Shown one piece after another: positions 46,823 through 58,135 of a stretch of DNA of 64,000 nucleotides. A program made the translations under genes and the position numbers. This DNA is from Schizochytrium sp. CCTCC M209059 (Eukaryota; Sar; Bigyra; Thraustochytrida; Thraustochytriidae). The number at the start of each line of letters is the position of its first letter. Position 1 is the stretch's first letter. The stretch covers positions 66,209-130,208 of the forward strand of contig KN805413.1 of NCBI GenBank assembly GCA_000818945.1, in the 5' to 3' direction. Under the pieces are notes generated by a model. The model saw nothing but the letters and a program-made list of their open reading frames with translations, was not told the DNA's origin and made no database searches.

Positions 46823-49053
46823 TCATCTTTCACGCCGATCGTGAGTGCTAGAGGAGGCTTGCCCAGGATGCGGCTCAGACTGCGAGGAGACGTCCGCCGG
46901 CGCGAGCCCGAGACATTCCCGGAGGTAGGCCATCTCAGTCGCGGCGTCGCGTGTTGCTTCGGCGGAATCGACGTCCACCAGCTCGGCGCGAGCAAAGTCA
47001 ATCACACGCACGGCGCCTGTGTTGGGGCAAAGCACAAAGTTCCGCAGCGCCACGTCGCCGTGCAGACAGCCGGCCGCGTGCACGCGAGCGAGGGCCGCAA
47101 GGGCCCGGGTCTGCACCTCCTTGGAGAGCGGCGCCTCGAGCTGGTCCAAGCTTGTGCCCACATCCAAGGTGATGACCGCGTGCCAGCCGCCGTCCTCCTC
47201 GCTCATGAGCGCGCCGCCGTAAACTAGAGGCGGCACCGTCGACCCCTGCAGAGCGAAGAGCGCCGCGTAGACGCTCGTCTCGCGAACCACTGCGTCAATA
47301 GCCTCGACAGCGTAGAGGCCGCCGGATGCGCCCACCACGGGCGTCTTGATGATGAATTCGAGCCCATCAGGTCGTCGCAGCCGCAGCACGCTCGAGGCCG
47401 CAGACTCTCGAACGCGCTCGTAGGCCTTGTCGTACGGCACCGGCAGCAGGTCTGCCATGACAGAGCGATGGAGTGGAAGCAGACCGCCCGGCCCGTCCTG
47501 TGCCGCGCTACCGTTCTTGATGCTGGAAAGGTAATCAAAGGTCTTTTGCTCGTAGGGCGTCCCCATGTGGCCCATCGAAGGCTGGTTCCTATCGCCCAGC
47601 ATGGTGCGCCATTGGCCGACGACATACTCTGCCAGCGGTGAACCAGGGGCGGGAAATTGATTCCGCGCGGCGTCTCCCGCATCCATGGCATGCAGGAGGG
47701 CGGTCTGGTATCCGATGTGCAGGGATTTCATTCCGTCATCCGTGCACTTATAGGGACTCGACACCAGGAGCCCAGCGGGTTCCTGCGCGCCCGGATTGTC
47801 GTCGTCGTCGCGCTTGAGAAACCATGTGAACTCCGTCGTACTGATGGCACCGTAGCGTAGCCCGAGGATGATCATGTACCCGTACGTCTGCTCGATGACA
47901 TGTTTCAGCCCCTCGATAGTGCTCCCTTGCCCGCGGGGCGAACAACCCCATTTTCATCCGTGCCGGGGAAAGCAGCGGGGCTCTTGTGCTCGTGCACCAG
48001 AAGAGGCTGCATTTCATCGCCCCTGTCACCCCCACCCACGAGCCACATCTGGTCGGGCCGGGCGGAAACGACGGTGACGTATTCGAACTTGAGCGATACC
48101 TTGACATCGCCAAAGGGCTTGGCGCGGTGCCCAAAGACGTGTTGCAACAGAGGGTCGCCCGAGCGCGCGTACATGAGCATGGCGCAACCCTTCTCGCTCT
48201 CCGAGGCGTCCAGGTCACCTTGCGTCCGAAAGGCCCCCGCGTCGATCGACAGCTCATTGCCGATGATACCGCCAATGTTCATGCTCGAGGCAAAATCTGC
48301 CCAGTGGCCGATGCGCTGGAAAGCCAGGCCCCAGTGACGCGACCCGCTGGACGACGGCGGGGCCGCGTTAACGACCTGGTCGCACATGGCGCGCCCAAGA
48401 ACTTCTTTCCATGGCAGCTCGTGTCGTCCCATCCTTGATCGCAACGCATCCATTTCACGCCGCTGCGCATCCTTAGGGTCGATCCCTGCGGTGCTGGCGC
48501 TCGCGGCGGGGCCCGCGCGGCGCTGCCTCGTCCTCGCCGGCAACCAGCCTCTTTCATCGAGGCGATTTTCAATATCGGCAACGTTGGCCAAAATTGAGGC
48601 GCGTTTCGCCCGGGCGTCGGCAAGTTCACGCGCCCGCTCGTCCGGCGAGAGGTCTGGGTCGTCTCGAATTCGATCTATTTCTTCCAGAACAGCGCAGTCA
48701 TCATCCTGCGCGGCGGAATATTCATCTTTCAGCTCACGCCTCTCCTCCACCTCCTTAAGCCTCTCCTCCGTCTCCTTAATCTTCGCCACCAGCTCTTCAA
48801 TCTTCGCCACCCGCTCTTCATACACCTCGTCCAGAGCGGCTAGTTGCCGTCTGCTGGCGTCATATGATGCCCTCTCGAAGGCCAGCCGCGTCTCCGCGTC
48901 CACGCTCGACCGGTGATCCTGTAATTGGGCATTGAATTCCTGCAGGCTTTCATCGTTGAAGAACCTGACATGCTCGGGCGTGAGGGCTTGAAAGGCGGAG
49001 TCCGGCCACTTCGAGTAGTCTTTCTCCTCGAAGGGCAAAGGGTGCGCAGACAT
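46823..49053 (-). pseudogene. REase-like plus kinase-like gene of Crinkler/CR-effector type, split by one frameshift
   Basis: The first part (49053 to about 47926) starts MSAHPLPFEEKDYSKWPD, has a charged coiled coil at about 70-130, then a nuclease-like end with RPDQMWLV and LLVHEHKSP, fitting the PD...ExK pattern of restriction-type nucleases. The frame stops at 47905. The second part is open in another frame through GLKHVIEQTYGYMIILGLRYG and carries a kinase-like domain: FIIK lysine, HGDVALRN catalytic loop, VIDFARA in place of DFG. The two frames join within a GGCAAGGGAGC tract near 47925-47935, with one base fewer than needed. REase-kinase fusions are known among eukaryotic CR/Crinkler effectors and relate to transposon-derived proteins. 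A sequencing error in the G run or a real mutation are both possible. Confidence 0.65.
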
Positions 49054-49813
49054 CGCGCGGTCGGCGTGAGCACAGTCGAGCGCAGCAGTGCCCGTCTTCG
49101 ATGCCGCTCGCTGCAAAGTAGAGCGGCCGGACGACGGACGTAAGCACAGTCAAGCGCAACCTGGTCGGCGTCAGCACAGCCAAATGCGGCCCCGTCGCCG
49201 CTCGTTGCAGAACTGCCTAGCCCGTCGAAGCTCGCAAAGCAAAGAAGGGGGTGTCAACATTACTGCATTTAGCCTTGGTCGCACGAATCAGGTAAAGTTC
49301 GCACAGGCCGTCCTTGGAGCGCGCGTGCACACCTCCTTCAAGCAAACAGAACCACGGAAAACACACATCACTAATCCAAATATCTTAGCTTTGAGTCTTG
49401 TGACAAAAACGCACGAATTTGCAAGGTGTCTATACAAGAAGTAATGACAACAGATTTTGAACCAAAATGTGCGCAACCCATTTTGGGAGGGGAAGATGTC
49501 GCGCAACCCATTTTGGGGGCGGCGCGGATCTCTCCCGCGGCTTGGACTCGCTGCAAAAGTTCGGATTCCTGGTTTTCTTCTCCACTTGGCAAGCAAGCAA
49601 ACGCGAAGGGAGAGGGAGGGAGGGAGGGAGGGAGAGGAAAAGGGTGGAGAGGAGGGAGACAGACTCGCTACGCCAGGAGTCACGCGTCCTCGACGCGTCT
49701 GCTTTGGATTCGGGCTGCGTAGACGGCCTCCTACCAGCTCGCAATCGACGTGCGTACCATACTATACACAAGTCGAGTCACTTTGGCGAGGCGGAGACAC
49801 AGCAAGTTGAGCC
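49054..49813. other. Intergenic region upstream of the PDZ/LRR gene
   Basis: 760 bases. It holds imperfect repeats of a CACAGTC-GCTCG-type sequence at about 49060-49225 directly before the REase-kinase start, the 30-base tandem repeat listed separately, and a GGGA-rich tract near 49600-49640. No gene is seen. Confidence 0.6.
49471..49517 (+). repeat. Two 17-base copies at 30-base spacing (GCGCAACCCATTTTGGG)
   Basis: The same 17 bases occur at 49471-49487 and 49501-49517, exactly 30 apart, and contain CCCATTTTGGG, a near-palindrome. About 300 bases before the PDZ/LRR gene start. Confidence 0.8.
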
Positions 49814-52800
49814 ATGTCTGGGGCGGCCTCGTCCGCGTCCGAAACCGAGATGCCGTGCGCGGCCAGCATACCAAACCCAGAGCAAGCTTCGACCGCCGAC
49901 CAGAACGCGAACGAAGAGCGTACAACCCTCAATACCCAGGGCGATAGCTTGAGTTCAATGCGCATGCGCTCTTTTCGAAAGACGCGAGCGGGTCATGAGT
50001 TTATCCGCAAATCATCTCTTCTTCTCACGGGCAGACCGACGCTAATTTCTAAACAGCAGGTGCAACAAGAACTTTGCAAAAGCGGCAGGAAACGACTCGT
50101 TCCACTCTATGCGCGTAAAGCACTTGCGCAGGAAGTGTCGTCGACACCGCAGCTCTTCATTTTTGAGGTACAACGAACCATGTTTGGGTTGGGGTTCCTC
50201 ATGCTGGAGAACACTTCCGCAAATCAGGGCTTGCAGCAGCCTTCGCCATCGAATCGACATCACTTGCAAATGCAGGGCTCTCAGCAAAGTGAGATGCTTA
50301 GCACCGGCCGACGAAGCTCTTCCTCTTCCGCAAACACCAGGAATGAGAGCGAGAAATTGAGTCCCGCAAAAAGTGAGCCCGATCGGTGCGATAAGAACAA
50401 CAGCAGTGGCAGCAGCAGCAGCAGCGGCAGCAATAGCAGCAGCATCAACGGCAGCAGCCACGAAAGCAAGCATCAGCACGACGAAAACGCCGAGGCTGCT
50501 GCAAAAGACGCCTCAAAAGACTTTGTGCCGCGCGTCCGTATTGCCCAAATCTATACGGACAATCGTGGCCCTGTTGTGAAAAACACAAATATGCGAGGCC
50601 ATAAGTCGCTGCTGCAGTCGGGGGATATGGTGCTTCAAATAGGTGATCGGCCCGTGCACTCGCTCGAAGAAGCCAACTCCGCTGTGCACGACACCGAGTT
50701 CGGAAGCTTCGTCGCCGTCCACATTCTACGTGGAGGAACCTATGCGCGACGGAGCTCTTCACGAGCTTCGCTGGGCACTGCGTCCGCAGCTGCAGCAATG
50801 TTCGCTGCAGCGACACAGCAAGGCATTGACCCAAACTTGGAGGCCGGGATCCACAACAACAATGATAATGGAGATGATGATAATGAGTCGGATGCTTCTC
50901 GAGCGGCACGGCGCAAACGAACGCTGCTCCAAAAGGCAAAGACCGAGAAAGAGCGCATCTTTCGAGAAAGCAAATCTCGCTACGAGAGAAAGGTCGAGGC
51001 GCTAGGTGCCGCCAATACGTCCCCGTTTATGAGCGAATTCATCTCGGGATGCACCGAGCTTCTTTCTTCGCCCGAAGTCGACCTCTTATGCACTGTGCGG
51101 GATGCCTTCGCTGGAACTGGGATTCAAAGTCGTCTTCCTCGTATTGCGCAGGATAAAGTTACAGCTTCATCAACAGCAGCAGGCGCAGCCGCAGCAGCAA
51201 CAGCAACAGCAGCAGCGCCAGTATTGAGCGGCCAGACGGCTTCCATCGATCTCGTTTCTCTGAAGGAAGTCAATCCGATCCAGCTCTATGTGCTCTTTTG
51301 TACGCTTGCACGGCACCTGGACGCCGAGGGGTCTCTCGAAACATGCAGCGAGGTGCTCATCAACTTCGGATGGCGTCCCATCGACCGACTTTCTCTGCAC
51401 GGTCTGAGTGTTTTGCTCGCAAAGGAGAACGTCGTCACCAAAATCAAAATTCAAGCGGAGGATATCGACGCAACGAAGGACTGCTGTCTTCTCAAGCCGT
51501 GCCTTTATGGGGCACCCTTTGCTAGAGCGGTGTGCACGACGGCGCCCATGATGCTGCGTCTAAGGCAGGTTTGCCTTGCGTCCAGCACCTTGGACGACGA
51601 TTCCGCACTATATCTTGTCGCGGCGTTTCGTGCATGTCCCTGCCTGCAGACTCTTGACCTGCGGCGGAATCGATTTGGTGTGGGTATGGCTCGCGAGCTT
51701 GGAACCGCCATTGCGGACTTGGAATGCGGAATGCGACTTAGCTTAGAGACACTCGACCTCTCCTGGAACGAATTGGGCGGTGAGGGCGTTGAAGTGCTGT
51801 GCACGCTACTCGCAGACGCCGAAACGGTGTCGCTTGCGGAGCTCCGTGTTGCCTTTAATGGTGTGACGGATGCCTGTGCAGAAGCGGTGCGCAAGTTGCT
51901 CGAGAAGGATACTCTCGAGCGACTGCAAAAGATCGACCTCTCCTGCAATCGGCTTTCGGGTGCCGCCGGCCTTCATCTCGCGGCCGGACTGCGAGTCAAC
52001 ACGACCGTAACAGATATGTCGGTGAGCTACAACGCCCTCGGTCTCGATGCTACTTTGCAGATCGTGGCAAGTGTGATCGACTCTCCGGTTCTTGGTGCAT
52101 TGTGGATCGAGAATACGACGAGCGACGTCTCAGTTCAAGGACAAGAGGGTATGGTCTTTGAAAGCGACAGTGGTGAGCGCGCTCCGACATTTTGCGACGG
52201 ACTCGTCCAATTCACGTGGGAGCTCAAGGAGCACATGAACCTTCTTCGTCAGTACCGCTGCAAGGAGGCGATCGAAGTCCACGTCGAATATCCAGAGCAG
52301 CTCCGGCATCTTATTGGGGGCCTCCGGTGGTACTCTCCATACCTTGGTGCAGATAACGACGCACTCGACGGAGACGGCGCGGAACCTGAGAATAGTCACC
52401 TGGACCTTGCCAACAGCATCTTTAAGGATCGCGCTAAAGAGGGTGACTCGCGCGCCTTTTTTGACACGCTTCCCGTCGCGGAAGCCTCCATGTACACGGA
52501 TTGGCAGTTTTTGGAGCCCAAGCTGCAGCGTTTTATCAAAGACGAAGACAAGGTCCGCGGGTTGCAAGAGGTGGTCAACGCGGCATACCTCGAATTGCAT
52601 AACGTTCACAGATACTATTCTGCCCTGGGAAACGATCATGACTGCATTGGTTTCAACGAGTTCATGGAAGTTATTTTCGAGTGCCAGATTTCTGATGCAA
52701 GCTGCCCCGATAACGCAGCGCAACAGGCATTTGTGGCTGCAAATGTCGAGCTCAAGGCGGAATCAAGACAGGAACAAAAGGCCATGGAGGCCAATCCGGA

Positions 52801-53602
52801 CAACGCGCTCTGCCTGTACGAGTTCATCGAGGCGCTGATGCGACTGGCGCTCCGCAAGTTTGGAGACGAGAAAAAGTCGACGCGAATCGCAGCGTCTCCG
52901 CGGGAAGCTTTCATCTGGCTTCTCGTGGACAACATTTTCCCGCGGTGCAAGCGCATTCGAAGCAACGCGTTTCGACGGGACAAGTTGTACTACTATGACG
53001 TGACTGTGGTGCTGGGTACATATCGGCTAAAAATTGATCGGCTTTGGAAAGAGTACGCTGGTGTGACGGGCGCAAATTTACTCATGAAAAAGGACCACTG
53101 GCTCGAGATGCTGGCGGCGACGGGTGTGAGCAGAGCGGCCTATACGCAGGGTGATCGCAAACGGGGGACGCTGTACAGCCCGCTTGCGTTGCGGCTGGCG
53201 TTTTGGTCGGCGCAGACCATGGACCGGAATAGACTCGTGCGGAACGTGCGCGATCGGGCTCGCAATACGAGCGATGCCCTTAGCTATACAGAATTCCTCG
53301 AGGCGCTCGTATGGTTAGCCGACGCGCTTCAGCAAGACGCGGCGCTCGTTGAGCTTGGGCTCCCCACGGACGCTTTTCTCTCCGAGAAGCTCGTTTGTCT
53401 GCTGGAAATGCTACTCGGGTCCAGGTGCACGAATTGCTTCAGTCGGGCCTCGTACCCTGCTTTGCTTGCGGATCTGCGCAGCAAGCACGAGCCAATGATA
53501 TATCCTGAGCGTGCGGACTACATTTTTGAGGCGAGCGTGGCGACCTTGAATCTTGAAGGCGCGACTTCTGAACCAGAGCCTGAGGTGATACAGTCGCCGT
53601 AG
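49814..53602 (+). CDS. Large PDZ/leucine-rich-repeat protein with helical EF-hand-like C-terminal region
   Basis: 1262 residues, one exon. A PDZ-like domain starts FEVQRTMFGLGFLMLE near 120. It is interrupted by a Ser/Asn/Gln-rich insert (about 135-235) and resumes as IAQIYTDNRGPVV...LLQSGDMVLQIGDRPVHSLEEA to about 315. A basic coiled segment lies near 360-400. Leucine-rich repeats of the RNase-inhibitor type occupy about 590-760 (LQTLDLRRNRFGVGMARELG, LETLDLSWNELGGEGVEVL, LQKIDLSCNRLSGAAGLHLA). The C-terminal 480 residues are helical with EF-hand-like blocks (IGFNEFMEVIFECQ, LSYTEFLEALVWLADAL) but without a clear calcium loop. The layout recalls flagellar and scaffold LRR proteins; no function is claimed. 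Confidence 0.8.
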   Translation: MSGAASSASETEMPCAASIPNPEQASTADQNANEERTTLNTQGDSLSSMRMRSFRKTRAGHEFIRKSSLLLTGRPTLISKQQVQQELCKSGRKRLVPLYARKALAQEVSSTPQLFIFEVQRTMFGLGFLMLENTSANQGLQQPSPSNRHHLQMQGSQQSEMLSTGRRSSSSSANTRNESEKLSPAKSEPDRCDKNNSSGSSSSSGSNSSSINGSSHESKHQHDENAEAAAKDASKDFVPRVRIAQIYTDNRGPVVKNTNMRGHKSLLQSGDMVLQIGDRPVHSLEEANSAVHDTEFGSFVAVHILRGGTYARRSSSRASLGTASAAAAMFAAATQQGIDPNLEAGIHNNNDNGDDDNESDASRAARRKRTLLQKAKTEKERIFRESKSRYERKVEALGAANTSPFMSEFISGCTELLSSPEVDLLCTVRDAFAGTGIQSRLPRIAQDKVTASSTAAGAAAAATATAAAPVLSGQTASIDLVSLKEVNPIQLYVLFCTLARHLDAEGSLETCSEVLINFGWRPIDRLSLHGLSVLLAKENVVTKIKIQAEDIDATKDCCLLKPCLYGAPFARAVCTTAPMMLRLRQVCLASSTLDDDSALYLVAAFRACPCLQTLDLRRNRFGVGMARELGTAIADLECGMRLSLETLDLSWNELGGEGVEVLCTLLADAETVSLAELRVAFNGVTDACAEAVRKLLEKDTLERLQKIDLSCNRLSGAAGLHLAAGLRVNTTVTDMSVSYNALGLDATLQIVASVIDSPVLGALWIENTTSDVSVQGQEGMVFESDSGERAPTFCDGLVQFTWELKEHMNLLRQYRCKEAIEVHVEYPEQLRHLIGGLRWYSPYLGADNDALDGDGAEPENSHLDLANSIFKDRAKEGDSRAFFDTLPVAEASMYTDWQFLEPKLQRFIKDEDKVRGLQEVVNAAYLELHNVHRYYSALGNDHDCIGFNEFMEVIFECQISDASCPDNAAQQAFVAANVELKAESRQEQKAMEANPDNALCLYEFIEALMRLALRKFGDEKKSTRIAASPREAFIWLLVDNIFPRCKRIRSNAFRRDKLYYYDVTVVLGTYRLKIDRLWKEYAGVTGANLLMKKDHWLEMLAATGVSRAAYTQGDRKRGTLYSPLALRLAFWSAQTMDRNRLVRNVRDRARNTSDALSYTEFLEALVWLADALQQDAALVELGLPTDAFLSEKLVCLLEMLLGSRCTNCFSRASYPALLADLRSKHEPMIYPERADYIFEASVATLNLEGATSEPEPEVIQSP

Positions 53603-53804
53603 AGACGTGCTGCAGTTCGGGAGATTGGCCGATGTGCCCCGGAGACCAAAGACGACCCGAATCTTGCCGTGAATTGTAGATTGTGAATTGTGGATGTGTG
53701 CAATGCAAAATTTTACTCTCTCTCTCTCTCTCTCTCTCTCTTTGTCTTCTCTCCCTTCTCTCGCTCACATTCTCTTGCTCGCACAGAGCCCAATAACATA
53801 TTTC
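53603..53804. other. 3' intergenic region between convergent genes, with (TC)n
   Basis: About 200 bases. It holds a (TC)n array at about 53717-53741. Confidence 0.7.
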
Positions 53805-55367
53805 TTAAACGTGAGGGACATGAATGAAGACGTCCGTGCCATAGCCCTCCATGGACATTAATGTGAGGTCGCCCTGAAAATAGCGAACGTAGCCACGCGC
53901 CCTGTGAAAGTTAAGAAGAAATGACATGTCGAAAACGGTGGGTTCGAGATGAAGCGAACAGCTGATGGTTAGTCGATCAAATGACGGTTGAATGGAGAAT
54001 GCGAGGAAACGCAAGGAAGCGTAATTGTCGAAAAAGACAAGAACTTACACGCCGAGGCCATAGCCGAGGCCAGCCATGGGGTTTTCGCGACCAAAGTCGT
54101 GGAGGTCCTCAAGGTGTTCGGGAAAGGCATCATGTGCGGTGGTAAAGAGGTAGGAAAAGACCTTTTGAGAAATGGAGCGTGGAATGCCACCGCCGAGGTC
54201 GCTGATACGAATGACGACGTCTTCGTTTTCCTCGCCATCAGCAATGACAACCCTGATAGGTGGCATATCTTCATCATCAACACGGCGCTCCGCAACTGCG
54301 CGCATGCTGTTCTTGAGAAGCTCGAAAAGCACATAGTAGAGGTGTGAGGGAATATAAGGAAAGGTGAGGTCGACGCGCCCGAGGAATTCCACATCGGGCG
54401 CCTCGCCGTACTGGCGCTCGCACATGTAGCGGGCATCCTCAGCGGCGGCCCGAGCCACTTGGGCAGCCGAGGTTTTGAGGCAGACAAGGCCGACGAAATC
54501 GGGGGCTTGTTCTTCGTAGAGTTCTAAAAAGTGACCAATGAGGATGCGAATGGCAATACGGCTGAGAAAGAAGCGGTCAAAGTATTCGTGAATCTCTCGA
54601 ACGTCGGAGAGGTCTTTATTACGCTCCTGGAGTAGAGCGCGGCCGCGCTCGCTCTGCTGGAATTCGTGGAGACCTTTGGCAATCATGACGAGGGTGTCTT
54701 GATGGCGCAGGTAGATGCTACTGAGCATGTCTTTGAAAGCTTCGTCCTCTGCGTCGATCGCTCCTGCCAGCCTTGCCTCGTCAAATGACATGACCTCTTC
54801 GAAACTTTGTTCGTACCAATTTTTCACTTCTTGAATTGCGGGCATTGAGCCGAGATCATACGGAGCATGGGAAAGTTCTCTGGCACGATGTGCGAAGCGA
54901 ACGGGGAGCTCGCGACGAAGAAAGCTTGCAATCTGCACGCGTGCGAGCTTCCTTCGTTCCTCTTCGCCGATCTCGGCGGGCAGTCGTGACCTTTCGCCAC
55001 CGTTGAGCTGTCTGAGCATTTCAGCAGTCTCTTTCCAGTTGCCCTGTCCTTTGCCCAGGAGCTTGCCGGTGCCCGTGTCGATGAGCGTGCGAATACCAAC
55101 CGGGGTCTGCGACCGATTTGCGTACCGGGTGAGCATTTCTTTGAGGGGCATGTTTTCTCCGCTGGCGTCGGTACTGGTCGCGCTGAAGCCTCTCTGGTGG
55201 TACGCTTGATGGTACCCGTCCCGACGCCTTGACGGTGGTGGTTGTAGAGGTGGTGATGATGATAATGGTGGTGGTGGCAGCGACAGCGACGTCGCGACCG
55301 GCCTTGCCGCTGTAAGAGCCGTCACGGCCATGCGTGCGCGAGGTCGCACGCACCTTGAGGCGAGCAT
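53805..55367 (-). CDS. Mitochondrial PDK/BCKDK-family protein kinase, two exons
   Basis: Exon 1 is 54049-55367 and exon 2 is 53805-53901. The 147-base intron has a GTAAGT donor and a CACAG acceptor and joins inside the Val codon of GYGLGVARGYVRYF. The product has 471 residues. The first 60 are Arg/Ser/Pro-rich and end GFSATSTD, a good mitochondrial presequence. The helical bundle has LRRELPVRFAHRARE, FDRFFLSRIAIRILIGHF and PDFVGLVC; the GHKL ATP site has ELLKNSMRA, ISDLGGGIP and GLGYGLG; exon 2 supplies GDLTLMSMEGYGTDVFIHV. These kinases phosphorylate E1-alpha of the pyruvate or branched-chain keto-acid dehydrogenase and switch it off. PDFVGLVC leans to BCKDK; RYFQGDL leans to PDK. I leave the choice open. 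The splice is well supported. Confidence 0.92.
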
Positions 55368-55502
55368 GTTGTGGTCGTAGGCTATTGACTTGACCTGACC
55401 TGACCAGAGCTAGCTAGCTAGCTAGCTAGCTAAGCTGTCCGTGCTTGCCTGCGCTGAGGGACAGGTTTCCCAAACAGTTGGACGAGCGCGAGAGCACGCA
55501 GT

Positions 55503-55545
55503 CAGCCAGCCAGCCAGCCAGTCAGTCAGTCAGTCAGTCAGTCAG
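55503..55545. repeat. (CAGC)n(CAGT)n array
   Basis: About four CAGC then six CAGT tetramers in the upstream region of the PDK/BCKDK-type gene. Confidence 0.85.
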
Positions 55546-57009
55546 GCAATCGCAGCTCTGCGGTCCTTGGCTTCGCTCCGCCGAGGCGGGTGCTGCCTGG
55601 GCAACAGGCTCGCTCGCGTCGGCTTCTGTGTTTGCTGTCTCGCTTGGCCTCGCGCTTTGCCTTCCTCCTTTCTCTCCCCTTTCTTTTCCCCCTTCTGAGC
55701 GCTCCCTCGTTGCGGCAACCTTCCCTTGCCTACCCTACCCACCTCGCTCGTACGCGGCGGGCGCGGCCTCGGCCTCGGCCTCGGCCTCGACCGCGGCTTC
55801 GCGCGCGGCCGGCTCAGGCCGGAGCAGCGGCGCGGCGGCCGGCTCGAGGCGCGCGGCGGCACCCTCGCGCGGGCTCGTCGAGCGAGCGGCCCTCCGTCCA
55901 CGCGCACCGTGCTGGCGATGATGGCAAGGCGAGCGAGCGATGCCGTGCTCAACTACTACTAGTATACGTACGTAGCTAGCTGCCCGCGGCCTTGGGAACG
56001 CCCGGAACGGTCGGAAAAGAACACATGGCGGAACGGCTGCGGACCAGCTGCGGAACGCGAGCCCCGTCTCGGGAGAACAGAACGGCGTGGTAGAACGCAC
56101 GAGAAGACTCCCGCGGCGACCTGTGCGAGGAGAGCGGCGTCCGTGTGGCAATGGTAGCGCCGCTTCTAGCAGGGGGGCAGGGAGGAAGTGGTAGAGAGGA
56201 AGAATTAGGGGTTGCGCACCTAGGCGGCGCGAGGTTGAGAAAGCAGAGCGAGGTCTAAGAAATGAAATGAGGACCAGGACGACGACGACGAGAACGCGGC
56301 CGAGGACGAGGACGAGGACGCGGCAGAGGGCGGGCGACCTACATTCTGTGTACTACAACGCAAGGTGATGGGACATGCGAGGAGCGTGCAGGAAGACAAG
56401 CTCTTGATGTTTTGCTTTTTTCTGTTCGCAGCAGCAGGCAGCAGGCGCTGTCGCGTGCGGCGACTCGAAGGCTCGTCTCGCGCGCCTGGTCCAGCCGCCG
56501 TGGACCCTCCTTCATTATTCAATATAAATCGTCTGGGCGCCTGGGTTCACTAGGCCTAATGCTAGGCGGAAAGAGTCGCTCGAGGCTTGCAGTAGACAGC
56601 AGCAGCAGCAGCAGCAGCGGTGGCGGCGGCGGCGGCGGCGGCGGGGGAATCATGTCCGCGAGCTAGACAGGCTCGGTCCGCAGCCGGCTGTTTGCGAGGG
56701 CGTGTCGCCGCAGGACCGCGGGCTCCGTGCACGGGCGGCAGAAAATTCAAAATTCCGCTCGACTCGACTTCACTCGGCGAGACGGCGGGCGCGGCGCTTC
56801 CTCCCGCGGCTGCTTCACATCCTATCGCATCACAGCATAGCACAGCATATCATGACAGGTGCCGCCTAACTGCAACAAGCCGCACGTGCTCGCGCGTGCG
56901 CCGCCGTGGAGAGATGAAGTCTCGTGTGATCTTTTTCTTGTCGCATTGATTCACCTCCTCTCGATCTTCCTTGGGAAATGGACCGCCGCCGCCGCTCGCG
57001 TCGCGTCGC

Positions 57010-57042
57010 GATGCGATGCGATGCGATGCGATGCGATGCAAT
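57010..57042. repeat. (GCGAT)n pentamer array
   Basis: About six GCGAT units with one GCAAT. Confidence 0.85.
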
Positions 57043-58135
57043 GCCCTCCGCAGGCGGCATGGCTGCGAAGAATGTAGCGAAGACGACCAACATACATACC
57101 AAACAACTCACTTGAACAACAAACAACGCCCACCCACCCATCATCATCATCAACTACAACCGCAACAGCAACAACAACAACATCATCTTCTTCTTCTTCT
57201 TCTTCATTTTCTTCTTCTTTAACAACAAAAGCCCGCAGCGGTCGGCGGAAACAACAGCGAAAGAAAGGCGCCAGCGGCGGCGGGGCCTTCGCCTTCTCCA
57301 CCGCCTTCATCCCGCTCTCGCCTTTCCAGGCAGCTAGCTTCCTTCCTTCTTTCCCTCCGCGCTCCGCCTGGCCTGCCCGAGCTCGCTCTTGCTCGCGCTC
57401 TCGCTGTCGCTTCATCTGGCCCTTCCCTTCCTGTGCACGCCCGCACGCTGTACTATGTATGTATGTCCGTATGTCCGTAAGAATGTGATGTGATGTGCCG
57501 TGCCGACGCGCGCTGTCTGCTGCACTCACTGTCAACGCACCTGGCTGCTGCAGCGCCTAGCCTCCCGCTTTCTCTATCTTCCCAGGCCTGCAGCACGCAA
57601 GCACAAGAAGCGACGCCAGCCCGCGAGCACGCACGCACGCAGGCAGGCAGGCAGGCAGGCAGGCAGGCAAGCGAGCGAGCGGGCGTGTTGTCTCCGCGCC
57701 TGCAGTCGCCGCGCGCCTCGCCTCGCCGCGCCGCCGCACCGCCGTCTTGCTCGCCTCGCTTCCCCTTCCTCCCTCTTCCGGCCCGCGCCTCCTCTCCATT
57801 ACACTCCGCGCGGGCCCGCGGCACTGGACTATCGCCGCATAGCGCACTGTAGCCGCGCAGCCACACTGCGCAGTGGGCGGGGCGTAGCGCAGTCAGTGTA
57901 AGGTGGAACCCAGCGCAGTGCAGCGCAGCGCAGCGCAGTGCAGTGTAATGCGGTGCGGCGCAGGCCGGTGTAATGCGGCGCGGCCATGTAATGCAAGCGG
58001 CGCCGCGGAGGCCGCAGATCCAGGCAGGCAGGCAGAGGCAGGCAGGCAGGCCGCCAAACTCGTATCTCGGCAGCGCGTACGTTCTGCGGCGAGGCGCGCG
58101 GGGCGCGGCGCCGACGGAGGGAGGGGGGAGGGAGG

